NCBI GenBank assembly: GCA_963726435.1
Contig: CAVSCJ010000006.1
Location: 62,001-126,000, forward strand
Length of the DNA: 64,000 nucleotides
Source: PALSA-660 sp963726435
GTDB taxonomy: Bacteria > Actinomycetota > Coriobacteriia > Anaerosomatales > PALSA-660
Direction: 5' to 3'
This document shows positions 1-12,338 of the stretch, one piece after another. The notes beneath the pieces are model-generated. The model saw nothing but the letters and a program-made list of their open reading frames with translations, ran no database searches and had not been told where the DNA came from. Position 1 is the first letter of the stretch. The number at the start of each line of letters is the position of its first letter. The position numbers and the translations under genes are program-made.

Positions 1-824
1 TCCTTCGCGGCCGTGGCGTCCAGGTAGGGCGAGTAGCGCCCGGGGGACTTGATGACGCCGGCCAGCACCGCCGACTCTGCGAGGGTCAGCTGCTGCACCG
101 GCTTGCCGAAGTAGGCCTTCGCAGCCGTCTGGACTCCGTAGGAGCCGTGCCCGAAGTAGATGGTGTTCAGGTACATCGCGAGGATCTCGTCCTTCGAGTA
201 CTGCTGCTCCAGCTTGTAGGCGAGCAGAGCCTCGGAGATCTTGCGCTTGATCGTCACCTCGTCGCCCACGAAGGCCTGTTTGACGTACTGCTGAGTGATG
301 GTGGAACCGCCCTGGACCTGTGCTCCGGCCCTGACGTCGGCCACGACTGCGCGCGCGAGCCCCAGCAGATCGACGCCGGGGTGCTCGTAGTAGCGCTGGT
401 CCTCCGTCGCTATGACAGCCTCGCGGAGCGACCGGGGTATGTCCGCGAGGGTGACCAGCTGGCGGTTCTGGTCCGCGAACAGGTCGGTGATCGTCTTCCC
501 GTTGCGGTCCAGGATCCGGGTGCTCAGGTCCGTTCCCTTGAGCGGCTTGGTGGGATCGGGAAGGCTGCCGGAGACGTTGTTGAGCACCACGCAGCCCGTG
601 ACGCCGATGCCGACCACGACCAGAACGGTGATGAGCAGGATGATGCGCAGGACCGGGCGTCGCCGCTTGCCCGCCGGGCGAGCGGGGCGGGAGCCCTTGG
701 GCGCGCTGCCGCCAGCCTTCGGACCACCCGATCGCGCCACGCGAGGGCGGGGGGAGGGGGATGTGGTCTTTCGCGTTCCCGGGCTGGAGGAGCGCGTGGG
801 TCGTCTGTCGTCGCGGGTCGCCAT
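1..824 (-). CDS. Class A penicillin-binding protein, N-terminal part (cut by window start)
   Basis: Peptidoglycan glycosyltransferase/transpeptidase of the PBP1 family; 274 residues are visible and the frame runs off the window start. A basic, Ser/Arg/Pro-rich cytoplasmic tail of about 65 residues is followed by one membrane segment (RIILLITVLVVVGIGVTG). The GT51 glycosyltransferase domain shows ATEDQRYYEHPGVD, which carries the catalytic Glu, then GGSTITQQYVKQ, KRKISEALLAYKLE and LNTIYFG. The transpeptidase domain would lie outside the window. ATG at 824 is preceded by a purine-rich GTGAGGG. The gene diverges from tyrS. The family is clear; the exact paralogue (PBP1a, PBP1b or PonA) cannot be decided. 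Confidence 0.93.
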   Translation of the reverse strand, partial: MATRDDRRPTRSSSPGTRKTTSPSPRPRVARSGGPKAGGSAPKGSRPARPAGKRRRPVLRIILLITVLVVVGIGVTGCVVLNNVSGSLPDPTKPLKGTDLSTRILDRNGKTITDLFADQNRQLVTLADIPRSLREAVIATEDQRYYEHPGVDLLGLARAVVADVRAGAQVQGGSTITQQYVKQAFVGDEVTIKRKISEALLAYKLEQQYSKDEILAMYLNTIYFGHGSYGVQTAAKAYFGKPVQQLTLAESAVLAGVIKSPGRYSPYLDATAAK

Positions 825-1047
825 ACCCTCACTCTATAACTATGTGCGTGCGCCGGGGGTGGTCGGCCGCCGGCAGGCCCCCTCGGTCATGGGTGCGGGC
901 GCGGACATCGAGGTCCGCTCGCGGGTCGGGGAGGGCCCTCGGGCCGCATGCTAGTATGGCCTGCAAAATGGTTGCCGACCATGCATGAGGCCGCATCGTC
1001 ACCGGTCCGTGAAGTGCAGCGGGCCGCCGGGGGGACCGGAGGAAGAA

Positions 1048-2256
1048 GTGCTTCCCGCAGAGCAGCAGATGCACGTCATCGAGAGCGGTACCGAGGCGAT
1101 CGTGCCCAGGGCCGCGCTGCTCGAGAAGCTGGCGACCGGAAGGGCGCTCCGAGTCAAGCTGGGAGTGGATCCGACGGCGCCCGACCTCCACCTCGGGCAC
1201 GCCGTTCCCCTTCGCAAGCTTCGCCAGTTCCAGGATCTCGGGCACGTGGTGGTGCTCATCATCGGTGACTTCACCGCCTACATCGGGGATCCGTCCGGCC
1301 GCGCGGTCACGCGACCTCCGCTCTCGTTCGATCAGATAGAGGCCAACGCGCAGACCTACATAGCGCAGGCCTTCCGGATACTCGACCCCGACCGCACCGA
1401 GTTGCGGCGCAACTCGGATTGGCTCGCGCCGCTCGGGTTCGCGGAGCTGCTGCGGCTCACCGGCCGCTTCACCGTCGCGCGTATCCTCGAACGCGATGAT
1501 TTCGCGAGGCGCTACGCCGAGCAACGGCCCATCTCGCTCCACGAGTGCCTCTATCCTGTCGCCCAGGCGTACGACTCCGTGGTCGTGCAGGCCGATGTGG
1601 AGATCGGGGGGACCGACCAGCTGTTCAACCTGCTCGCCGGCCGCGAGCTGATGGAGAAGCAGGGCCTGGAGCCGCAGGTGTGCCTGACGCTGCCGCTTCT
1701 CGAAGGCACCGACGGCGTTCAGAAGATGAGCAAGTCCTACGGCAACGCCGTCGGTCTCACCGACCCGCCGGAGGAGATGTTCGGCAAGCTGATGTCGATC
1801 CCCGACGAGCTGACGGCCAAGTACTATCGGCTCGCCACGCCGCTCTCGGTCGAGGAGCTCGAGGAGGTCGAGTCCGAGATCGCGACGGGGTCGGTGCACC
1901 CGGGAGTCCAGAAGAGGAGGATGGCGCGCACGATCGTCGAGCTCTACCACGGCGATCAGGCCGCCATCGACGCCGAGGCTGCTTTCGACCGCGTGTTCAA
2001 GCGCCGCGAGGCGCCCGCCGAAGTCGCCGATGTCGAGGTCGACGCAGAGGACCCTGTCCACCTGCCGGCCCTGCTCAAGGAGCTCGGGTTCGTCTCCTCC
2101 AACGCCGAGGGCCGTCGGCTGGTAGACGGGGGCGGGGTCAAGATCGACGGCGAGGCGGTCGCGGCCCGCGTATACGACCTCCCTTGGGACGCGGTCTCGG
2201 GTCGCGTCGTGCAGGCCGGGAAGCGCCATTTCGCGCGACCGGTGGCGCGTTCGTAG
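1048..2256 (+). CDS. tyrS: Tyrosyl-tRNA synthetase
   Basis: Charges tRNA-Tyr; class I synthetase of 402 residues, normal for the bacterial TyrS family with a C-terminal S4 domain. Visible motifs are HLGH (the HIGH motif) after KLGVDPTAPDL, IGGTDQLFNLLAGR in the tyrosine/ATP site, and GVQKMSKSYGN (KMSKS). The C-terminal S4 RNA-binding region starts near LPALLKELGF and contains EGRRLVDGGGVKIDG. I chose GTG 1048 because GGAGG at 1038-1042 lies five bases upstream; earlier in-frame ATGs have no ribosome site. A -10-like TAGTAT lies at 952-957. I saw no T-box leader. Confidence 0.95.
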   Translation: MLPAEQQMHVIESGTEAIVPRAALLEKLATGRALRVKLGVDPTAPDLHLGHAVPLRKLRQFQDLGHVVVLIIGDFTAYIGDPSGRAVTRPPLSFDQIEANAQTYIAQAFRILDPDRTELRRNSDWLAPLGFAELLRLTGRFTVARILERDDFARRYAEQRPISLHECLYPVAQAYDSVVVQADVEIGGTDQLFNLLAGRELMEKQGLEPQVCLTLPLLEGTDGVQKMSKSYGNAVGLTDPPEEMFGKLMSIPDELTAKYYRLATPLSVEELEEVESEIATGSVHPGVQKRRMARTIVELYHGDQAAIDAEAAFDRVFKRREAPAEVADVEVDAEDPVHLPALLKELGFVSSNAEGRRLVDGGGVKIDGEAVAARVYDLPWDAVSGRVVQAGKRHFARPVARS

Positions 2257-2273
2257 GCGTTCGAGAATATTCC

Positions 2274-2303
2274 TTGCCGCGCGCGTTCGGGCGGTGCTAT
2301 CCT
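2274..2303 (+). promoter_or_regulatory. Candidate rRNA promoter P1
   Basis: TTGCCG at 2274-2279 and TATCCT at 2298-2303 are separated by 18 bp, just after tyrS ends. It would start a long leader toward 16S rRNA that has to pass the hairpin at 2431-2452. Confidence 0.45.
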
Positions 2304-2430
2304 ATCCCTCGCCACTTCGGCGGTCCTGACGCTACGAACCCGGAGCGCAGCTTTGAAAACGAGCATCCTTCCGGAGGCTGATCACGAAAGATGACGGTAG
2401 TCGCGCAAGCGGCACGCCGACACCTGACGG

Positions 2431-2452
2431 GCGCCTCCGAACACGGGGGCGC
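2431..2452 (+). terminator. GC-rich hairpin in rRNA leader (terminator or attenuator)
   Basis: A nine-pair stem GCGCCTCCG/CGGGGGCGC with a four-base AACA loop, followed by TCCCTTTG. It could end tyrS transcription or attenuate P1 transcripts. An upstream CGGAGGC at 2372-2378 can pair with GCCTCCG in its left arm, which would be a competing structure. Confidence 0.5.
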
Positions 2453-2504
2453 TCCCTTTGCGAGCAGGGCGAATGTGCCCTTCAGGATCGGTCCGGATCG
2501 GCCG

Positions 2505-2534
2505 TTGACAGTGGGTGTGCCTGAACCGTAAGGT
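2505..2534 (+). promoter_or_regulatory. Candidate rRNA promoter P2
   Basis: A perfect -35 TTGACA at 2505-2510 and TAAGGT at 2529-2534 with an 18 bp spacer. It lies below the leader hairpin and above the 16S processing stem, so it is the likely main promoter of the rRNA operon. Confidence 0.6.
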
Positions 2535-2553
2535 ATCCCCCTGTGCCTGAACC
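2516..2553 (+). repeat. Direct repeat in rRNA promoter/leader
   Basis: TGTGCCTGAACC occurs at 2516-2527 and again at 2542-2553, 26 bp apart. The first copy overlaps the P2 spacer and the second leads into the boxA-like site. Function is unknown; it could come from promoter duplication or be a protein site. Confidence 0.5.
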
Positions 2554-2574
2554 TTGAAAACTGAATACTGTGAC
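2552..2574 (+). promoter_or_regulatory. Leader boxA-like site and 5' arm of 16S processing stem
   Basis: CCTTGAAAACTGAATAC resembles the boxA antitermination element of Gram-positive rRNA leaders. Bases 2552-2574 pair with 4431-4453 over 23 positions with one A-C mismatch, so they form the lower stem enclosing 16S rRNA, the usual RNase III target. The rest of the leader (2575-2798) has no gene or tRNA that I can see. Confidence 0.7.
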
Positions 2575-2798
2575 TACAAGCCAGCCGGTCCGCCCTAAGC
2601 AGCGGACCGGATAAATGAAAGACCCAAAACCCGTCATCGGAAATGGTCCGTCAAAAGGCCGGATCCGCATGGCACCTTTGAGGTCTATCGGTTCGAACCA
2701 CCCGGTGCTACCCCGTAGCGCCAGGCAGGCGGACTGAACCCGGATCACCAGTGATCCGAACCTTCGTGGAACTCAGGGCGATCAGCCCTGTGACCATT

Positions 2799-4314
<1,516 letters not shown>

Positions 4315-4430
4315 GGGAGTTCTCTGGACGGCACCTCAGGGTCGCCGGCCAAGGCCGGATCGAGGGCTTGCCCTCTCCGCCTTAGGAAACCAAACGTTGA
4401 TTGGCTTGTGAGCTACCTCGGTCAAGAGGT

Positions 4431-4453
4431 GTCACAGTATTCAGTCTTCAGGG
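4431..4453 (+). other. 3' arm of 16S processing stem
   Basis: GTCACAGTATTCAGT at 4431-4445 is the exact reverse complement of 2560-2574. Pairing continues through 4453 with a single mismatch. Confidence 0.8.
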
Positions 4454-4496
4454 CTCCGGCCCTTGCGCGCGTCCCCTTGAGACTTGGGGGCGCGTT

Positions 4497-4521
4497 CCGC
4501 ACCTTGAGAGCTGCATAGCGA
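4497..4521 (+). promoter_or_regulatory. Spacer boxA-like site and 5' arm of 23S processing stem
   Basis: The core ACCTTGAGAGCTGCATAG resembles actinobacterial boxA sites (CCTTGAGAAC type). All 25 bases pair with 7571-7595 beyond the 23S 3' end, with only one G-U wobble. One element therefore seems to serve both antitermination and RNase III processing. Confidence 0.72.
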
Positions 4522-4547
4522 AAGAACAAACCACGAATAGTACAAAC

Positions 4548-7550
<3,003 letters not shown>

Positions 7551-7570
7551 TCTGTTCCTGGTGCGTGACG

Positions 7571-7607
7571 TCGCTATGCAGCTCTCAGGGTGCGGAAACG
7601 CACCCTG
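7571..7607 (+). other. 3' arm of 23S stem overlapping a GAAA hairpin
   Basis: Bases 7571-7595 pair with 4497-4521 to close the 23S precursor stem. Overlapping them, CAGGGTGCG (7586-7594), loop GAAA and CGCACCCTG (7599-7607) make a perfect nine-pair hairpin. The two structures cannot form fully at the same time. A smaller hairpin ATCGCAC/GTGCGAT follows at 7633-7650. Confidence 0.65.
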
Positions 7608-7669
7608 CTCGAGCGTGCTTTGACAACCTCATATCGCACCGACGTGCGATGTCACTCGATCTTCGTGAC

Positions 7670-7815
7670 GAAGCCGTCGGATGTGCTCAGTGGCTTTGGC
7701 GGAGGGGGTACACCCGATCCCATTCCGAACTCGGAAGTTAAGCCCTCCAGCGCCGATGGTACTGCGGCAGCCGCCGTGGGAGAGTAGGACGTCGCTGAGC
7801 ACATCCGACGGCTTC
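7670..7815 (+). other. 21-bp inverted repeat enclosing 5S rRNA
   Basis: Bases 7670-7690 and 7795-7815 are perfect complements over 21 bp and merge with helix I of 5S rRNA. This is the expected precursor stem for 5S maturation. No U-tract follows the right arm, so it is not a clear terminator. Confidence 0.75.
7687..7798 (+). rRNA. rrf: 5S ribosomal RNA
   Basis: About 112 bases. Conserved features are GGGGGTACACCCGATCCCATTC, CGAACTCGGAAGTTAAGCCC and GGGAGAGTAGGACGTCGCTG, with a closing helix CAGTGGC/GTCGCTG. The ends are estimated from the helix and may shift by a few bases. Confidence 0.93.
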
Positions 7816-7886
7816 CTGCGTTGGCTGGACCTTTGCTGCTGGGTCGGCTGTCCCGGAGCAGCGAGGAGAACCGGGCAACGACTATC

Positions 7887-7916
7887 TTGACTGAACCAGT
7901 AGGGATTGGGTATGCT
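7887..7916 (+). promoter_or_regulatory. Promoter upstream of the NifU-like gene
   Basis: TTGACT at 7887-7892 and TATGCT at 7911-7916 with an 18 bp spacer. An eight-pair hairpin GAGCCGGC/GCCGGCTC (7940-7959) then lies in the short leader before the start codon. Confidence 0.6.
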
Positions 7917-7979
7917 GCCCTGCGTCAAGCACCGCGGGCGAGCCGGCGAGGGCCGGCTCATACGTGAAGGACTACGAAG

Positions 7980-8201
7980 ATGACCAAGGAAGAAGTTCAA
8001 GCCGTTCTCGATCAGATCCGGCCCGCGCTGCAGGCCGACGGCGGCGACGTGGAGCTGGTGGCGATCGAGGGCGGCGTCGTGAAGGTCGCTCTCCAGGGTG
8101 CCTGTCGCGGCTGCCCGATGTCGCAGATGACGCTGGCCAGCGGTGTCGAGCGCGTACTGAAATCTGAGCTACCCGAGGTGGAGCGAGTCGAGGCCGTGTA
8201 G
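7980..8201 (+). CDS. NifU C-terminal-domain Fe-S cluster scaffold
   Basis: A 73-residue protein that is only the NifU C-terminal (Nfu-type) domain. This family holds a labile [4Fe-4S] cluster and passes it to client enzymes. DGGDVELV and GACRGCPMSQMT are present; C43 and C46 of the CxxC motif are the expected cluster ligands, bridging a dimer. It sits alone between the rRNA operon and nrdJ under its own promoter. The length matches stand-alone Nfu proteins of Gram-positive bacteria. Confidence 0.9.
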   Translation: MTKEEVQAVLDQIRPALQADGGDVELVAIEGGVVKVALQGACRGCPMSQMTLASGVERVLKSELPEVERVEAV

Positions 8202-8330
8202 GCCCACCGGATCGCGACTCCCGACGAGCGTCCCGCGGCTACCCGCAGGACGCTCGCTTCGTGTCAAGAGTCATGCGTCGGGCGAGCGGCGCCGTTCGGG
8301 ACGCTACGGCAACCGCTCGGCATGGGTGCG

Positions 8331-8360
8331 TTGACGCACTATATGTCGGGGTCCTACTAT
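8331..8360 (+). promoter_or_regulatory. nrdJ promoter
   Basis: TTGACG at 8331-8336 and TACTAT at 8355-8360 with an 18 bp spacer. NrdR box 1 covers the end of the -35 and the spacer, so repressor binding would block RNA polymerase. Confidence 0.65.
8336..8351 (+). promoter_or_regulatory. NrdR box 1
   Basis: GCACTATATGTCGGGG fits the core CTATAT-T-G of the 16-base NrdR consensus (ACACWATATCTTGTGT type); its right half is degenerate. It starts exactly 31 bp before box 2, the three-helical-turn spacing typical of NrdR box pairs. Confidence 0.6.
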
Positions 8361-8366
8361 CAACAA

Positions 8367-8382
8367 GCGCAACATCTTGTGC
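8367..8382 (+). promoter_or_regulatory. NrdR box 2
   Basis: GCGCAACATCTTGTGC keeps the palindromic NrdR-box form, with flanking GCGC on both sides. It lies just after the -10 box, at the expected start of transcription of nrdJ. Confidence 0.65.
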
Positions 8383-8465
8383 GCGACGGCAGATCACAGG
8401 GGCGGCCGCGGATCGGTCTCCACACGGGGGCTTCTCTTCACAGCTCGAGGGAGGATCGATTCGAG

Positions 8466-10739
8466 ATGGCAAGAGCGAGCAAGTCGACGTACTCACGGGT
8501 GATCGACGAGACGCTCTCGCCCAACTCACTCAAGGTGCTGCAGCGGCGCTACCTGATGCGCGACTGCGAGGGTCAGGCGATCGAGCGGCCGTCGGACATG
8601 TTCGTCCGCGTGGCCGAGAACATCGCCCAGGCGGAGCGGCTCTACGGGGCGGACGACGCGGCGGTCTCGGAGACCGCCCGCGACTTCTACGACCTGATGA
8701 CTTCGCTAGACTTCCTGCCGAACTCGCCGACCCTTATGAACGCCGGTCGCGAGTTGCAGCAGCTGTCGGCCTGCTTCGTCTTGCCGATCGCCGACTCGAT
8801 GGACTCGATCTTCGGAGCTGTGCGCGACACGGCCATCATCCACAAGTCCGGGGGCGGCACAGGCTTCTCCTTCTCGCGCCTGCGACCGGCCGGCGACCAG
8901 GTGCGCTCGACGCAGGGCGTATCCTCCGGCCCAGTGTCGTTCATGCGCGTCTTCAACCAGGCCACGGAAGCCGTGAAGCAGGGAGGTACGCGCCGCGGCG
9001 CCAACATGGGCGTTCTGCGGGTCGACCACCCGGACATCCTGCAGTTCATCAAGTGCAAGGACGGCGGCGACTTCGCCAACTTCAACATCTCAGTTGCTGT
9101 GACCGAGGAGTTCCTGAAGGCCGTGGAGAGGGGAGAGACCTACGCGCTGCGCAACCCTCGCGACGGGGAGCCGATGGGCGAGCTCGACGCGCGCGAGGTC
9201 TACAGCCTGATCATCCAGATGGCTTGGGCCACGGGGGATCCCGGCATCATATTCATCGACCGTATGAACCGGGACAATCCGACGCCGCTTCTCGGCGAGA
9301 TCGAATCGACGAACCCCTGCGGCGAGCAGCCGCTGTTGCCCTACGAAGCCTGCAACCTGGGCTCGGTCAACCTCTCGTCCACGGTCACCGCGCGCGACGG
9401 TCAGCCCGAGGTCGACTGGGATCACCTGGCCGACACAGTGCATCGCGGAGTACGCTTCCTCGACGACGTGATCGACGTCAACGAGTACCCGCTGCCGAAG
9501 ATCGGCGAATTGGCGCGCGGCAACCGCAAGATCGGCTTGGGCGTCATGGGCTGGGCCGACATGCTCATCAAGATGGGGATCCCCTACGACTCTGACGCGG
9601 CCGTCGGTCTGGGCGAGAAGATCATGGGATTCATCGACGCCGAGGCCAAGGCGGCGTCGCGCAAGCTCGCCGAGGCCCGGGGCTCGTTCCCGAACTTCGA
9701 AGGCTCGGTCTACGACAACCCCGATGGGGGACCGATCCGCAACGCGACCGTGACGACGATCGCGCCGACGGGAACGTTGTCGATCATCGCCAACTGCTCC
9801 AGTGGCATCGAGCCCCTCTTCGCGGTCAGCTACGTGCGCACCGTGATGGACAACGACCGGCTCGTCGAGGTCAATCCGATCTTCGAGGACATCGCGATCA
9901 AGCGCGGGTTCTACAACCGTGAGCTGATGGCGCTGATCGCCGACCACGGTTCGGTCCGCGATATCGAGGAGGTGCCCGAGGACGTCCGTCGCGTCTTCGT
10001 TACCGCGCACGACATCGCCCCAGTGTGGCATGTGAAGATGCAGGCGGCGTTCCAGAAGCACACGGACAACGCGGTGTCGAAGACCGTCAACTTCTCCCGC
10101 GACGCAACGCCCGACGACGTCCGCGAGGTATACGACCTGGCGAATCAGCTCGGGACGAAGGGTGTCACCATCTACCGCGACGGCAGCAAGGACAACCAGG
10201 TCCTGACCACGGGCAAGTCTGGGCAGGCGGGCGCGCCGGCCGACCAGCGCCATGGCGAGATAGAGCCTCGGCCTCGTCCCGCCGTCACCGTCGGCCGGAC
10301 CGAGAAGATCAAGACCGGCTGCGGCAATCTCTATGTGACCATCAATGCCGACGAACAGGGCCTTTGCGAGGTCTTCACCTCCATGGGCAAGTCCGGCGGT
10401 TGCGCGGCCAGCCAGTCCGAGGCTCTCTCCCGGATGATCTCGATGTCGCTTCGGGCCGGGGTGGACCCCGAGGCGGTCGTCCGACAGCTGCGGGGCATCC
10501 GCTGTCCGGAGCCGACCCGGACCCAGGGCGGGAAGGTGCTGTCGTGCGCGGATGCAGTCGGTATCGCTCTGGAGCACTTCGTCGCTTGGCAGGAGACGGG
10601 CGAGATGCCGATCGCAGTCGTGAAGAACACCGACACGTTGGACAACCTTGCGGGGGCATGCCCCGAGTGCGGAGGCTCTCTCGAGCATGAGAGCGGATGC
10701 GCGGTATGTCGCGCTTGCGGCTTCTCCAAGTGCGCATAG
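8466..10739 (+). CDS. nrdJ: Adenosylcobalamin-dependent ribonucleotide reductase (class II)
   Basis: Reduces ribonucleotides to deoxyribonucleotides with a B12-generated thiyl radical, so it works with or without oxygen. The protein has 757 residues. C103 in LSACFVLP is a substrate-reducing cysteine, and NPCGEQ (residues 283-288) supplies the radical Cys285 and catalytic Glu287. PTGTLSIIANCSSGIEP follows, with the second cysteine. A TSCPD domain (TGCGNLYVTINADEQG) and a C-terminal tail with CPECG and CAVCRACGFSKC resemble the family's zinc/redox tail. ATG 8466 has AGGGAGGA upstream. Two NrdR boxes predict repression when dATP is abundant. Confidence 0.97.
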   Translation: MARASKSTYSRVIDETLSPNSLKVLQRRYLMRDCEGQAIERPSDMFVRVAENIAQAERLYGADDAAVSETARDFYDLMTSLDFLPNSPTLMNAGRELQQLSACFVLPIADSMDSIFGAVRDTAIIHKSGGGTGFSFSRLRPAGDQVRSTQGVSSGPVSFMRVFNQATEAVKQGGTRRGANMGVLRVDHPDILQFIKCKDGGDFANFNISVAVTEEFLKAVERGETYALRNPRDGEPMGELDAREVYSLIIQMAWATGDPGIIFIDRMNRDNPTPLLGEIESTNPCGEQPLLPYEACNLGSVNLSSTVTARDGQPEVDWDHLADTVHRGVRFLDDVIDVNEYPLPKIGELARGNRKIGLGVMGWADMLIKMGIPYDSDAAVGLGEKIMGFIDAEAKAASRKLAEARGSFPNFEGSVYDNPDGGPIRNATVTTIAPTGTLSIIANCSSGIEPLFAVSYVRTVMDNDRLVEVNPIFEDIAIKRGFYNRELMALIADHGSVRDIEEVPEDVRRVFVTAHDIAPVWHVKMQAAFQKHTDNAVSKTVNFSRDATPDDVREVYDLANQLGTKGVTIYRDGSKDNQVLTTGKSGQAGAPADQRHGEIEPRPRPAVTVGRTEKIKTGCGNLYVTINADEQGLCEVFTSMGKSGGCAASQSEALSRMISMSLRAGVDPEAVVRQLRGIRCPEPTRTQGGKVLSCADAVGIALEHFVAWQETGEMPIAVVKNTDTLDNLAGACPECGGSLEHESGCAVCRACGFSKCA

Positions 10740-10762
10740 CCGGAGTCTGAGGTTCCAAGCGC

Positions 10763-10795
10763 GGGGCGGTCCGGGGAAGCACCCCGGTTCGCCCC
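10763..10795. terminator. Hairpin between convergent nrdJ and flavoprotein gene
   Basis: GGGGCG (10763-10768) and CCGGGG (10771-10776) pair with CCCCGG (10782-10787) and CGCCCC (10790-10795) around an AAGCA loop. The symmetry would let it act in both directions. There is no strong T-tract. Confidence 0.55.
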
Positions 10796-10860
10796 GTGTC
10801 GTTCCCCGGCCATCGTCCGCCACTCGATGGCGACCGAGGCCGGTGTCCGGAACGGAGTCC

Positions 10861-11934
10861 CTACAGCCCCCGGGTGATCCAGCTGACGATCGGCGTCGGG
10901 ACGAAGCCGGCGACGTACTTGCCGGCGCGCGACTCCATGAGCGGCAGCCAGCGCAGGCGGCGTGCGGTGTCGGCGCGCATCGGCGCCATCGCTGCTGCGA
11001 AGGCGTCGACGGCTTCGGCGGGGGTGTTCCGGCCGATCGCGCGTCCTGCCTCGATGCCCGAGCGCAGTGCGTAGGAGATGCCCTCTCCCGAGGAGGGCGA
11101 CATGCACCCGCCCGCCTCGCCTGCGAGGAGCACACGTCCCTGCCCGGGCACGATGTCGGAGGTCGAGCGAAGATAGAGCGCCGCGCACGCCTCGCGTTTG
11201 GTGCTCCGGCCGAGTTCGGGCATCGCGTCGCGCAGGATCGTCAGGAGTTGGTCGGCCTTCTCCCAAGGTCGTTTGGTCTTCGGGTAGAAGACCGAGCCGA
11301 CGAGCGCATGGCCGTTCTTCGGCACGACGTAGCCGTAGCCGAATGAGTCGCCCAGCCCGCGAGCGTAGATGCAGTCGAAGAACGGCTCGATCTCGCCCTC
11401 GAGTTCGACGAAGTCCTGGACCGTGACGTAGGTGCTGGTGGCGCCGACTCCCAGAGCCCGACGTACTGCGGATCGAGCTCCGTCGGCCCCCACCAAGTTG
11501 GCGCAGCGCATCGTGACGTTGGTGTCGGAGACCCTGCAGTCGACGTCGACACCCTTAGGGTCCTGCCGGAAGGCCGTGACGAGGCACGAGCCCGCGACCT
11601 CCACGGTCTCGGGCAGCAGGGAGAGAAGCCAGTCGTCGAAGCCGGCCCGGTCCACGTTCAGGAACCGCAGCTTCGTGGGCTTGCGGATGGCACGGTCCCA
11701 GTCGACGTAGCGGAAGTTGACCTGCCTCGGGGACGCCACGATCCGCTCGGGGAGTTCGCCGTAGGGCGCAAGGGCCTCGAGGCTGAGCTCGTGGAGCATG
11801 CCCCCGCAGCTCTTGTCGCGCGGAAGGGTCGAGGAGTCGACAAGCAGGACACTGCCGCGCTCGGCTGCGTGCAGTGCCGCCATGGCGCCCGCGGGACCGG
11901 CCCCGACGACGATCGTGTCGTAGCTTGCCTTCAT
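10861..11934 (-). CDS. Geranylgeranyl reductase family FAD-dependent oxidoreductase
   Basis: A 357-residue flavoprotein. The N-terminal FAD-binding fold shows VVGAGPAGAMAA (from residue 10), then DKSCGGML, which fits the Cys-Gly-Gly motif of geranylgeranyl reductases. LVGADGARSAVRR and LLAGEAGGCMSPSSGEGIS are the later FAD contacts. Members saturate isoprenoid chains of lipids, menaquinone or chlorophyll; the substrate here is unknown. I start at MKASYDTIVVG because the FAD fold begins there. No good ribosome site precedes it, and a GTG four codons earlier is possible. It diverges from the Cys-rich gene at 12085. Confidence 0.82.
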   Translation of the reverse strand: MKASYDTIVVGAGPAGAMAALHAAERGSVLLVDSSTLPRDKSCGGMLHELSLEALAPYGELPERIVASPRQVNFRYVDWDRAIRKPTKLRFLNVDRAGFDDWLLSLLPETVEVAGSCLVTAFRQDPKGVDVDCRVSDTNVTMRCANLVGADGARSAVRRALGVGATSTYVTVQDFVELEGEIEPFFDCIYARGLGDSFGYGYVVPKNGHALVGSVFYPKTKRPWEKADQLLTILRDAMPELGRSTKREACAALYLRSTSDIVPGQGRVLLAGEAGGCMSPSSGEGISYALRSGIEAGRAIGRNTPAEAVDAFAAAMAPMRADTARRLRWLPLMESRAGKYVAGFVPTPIVSWITRGL

Positions 11935-12084
11935 CGGGGGCGTCACGCCGCTCAGAGCCTCTATCCGTACGAAGTGTCTTTCGTCCCCGGCGCGCGCGTC
12001 CATGTCGGGCAAGGCGGACGCGGCGGAGCGCCGCAGCGGTGCTACCATGGCGCGGGCGCAAGTATACCAGCGAAAGGGATCCGC

Positions 12085-12333
12085 ATGGCGAAGTGCTGGG
12101 AGGCGCGTGGCTGCGACGATGAGATGATGTCGCGCTGCCCGCACAACCACCCGGGCGAGAAGTGCCCGTCTCGCTGCGCCTACGCCCAGTGCGACCGCCC
12201 CTATCACCGCGCGAGCTCCGACCCCACGCTCGTCTTCGAGCCCTCGATCGATCGCGGCGCCGCCATGAAGGAGCTGTGCACGTTCTGCGGCTTCTTCCTG
12301 TCGAACGGCCCGCGCAACTCGGCAGCCGAGTAG
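12085..12333 (+). CDS. Small Cys-rich protein, two-CW-domain-like
   Basis: 82 residues with eight cysteines (C4, C10, C18, C27, C31, C36, C65, C68). The opening KCWEARGCDDEMMSRCP resembles the short CW-containing proteins annotated as two-CW domain, which are presumed metal-binding, and ELCTFCGFF could complete a site. No enzyme motif is seen. ATG 12085 follows GAAAGGG. Its stop is five bases before the glycosylase start, so the two are probably co-transcribed, which hints at a link to redox or Fe-S biology. Function unknown. Confidence 0.72.
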   Translation: MAKCWEARGCDDEMMSRCPHNHPGEKCPSRCAYAQCDRPYHRASSDPTLVFEPSIDRGAAMKELCTFCGFFLSNGPRNSAAE

Positions 12334-12338
12334 GCCGC

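Noticed and set aside
825..1047. T-box riboswitch before tyrS.
   Set aside because: The conserved AGGGTGGNACCGCG element is missing.
2680..2760. A tRNA-like T-loop (GGTTCGAACC) in the rRNA leader.
   Set aside because: The flanking bases do not form a T-stem, and no acceptor or anticodon arms could be built.
8202..8465. Cobalamin riboswitch upstream of nrdJ.
   Set aside because: No B12-box (AGTCAGGAGACCTGCC-like) is present; NrdR boxes explain regulation better.
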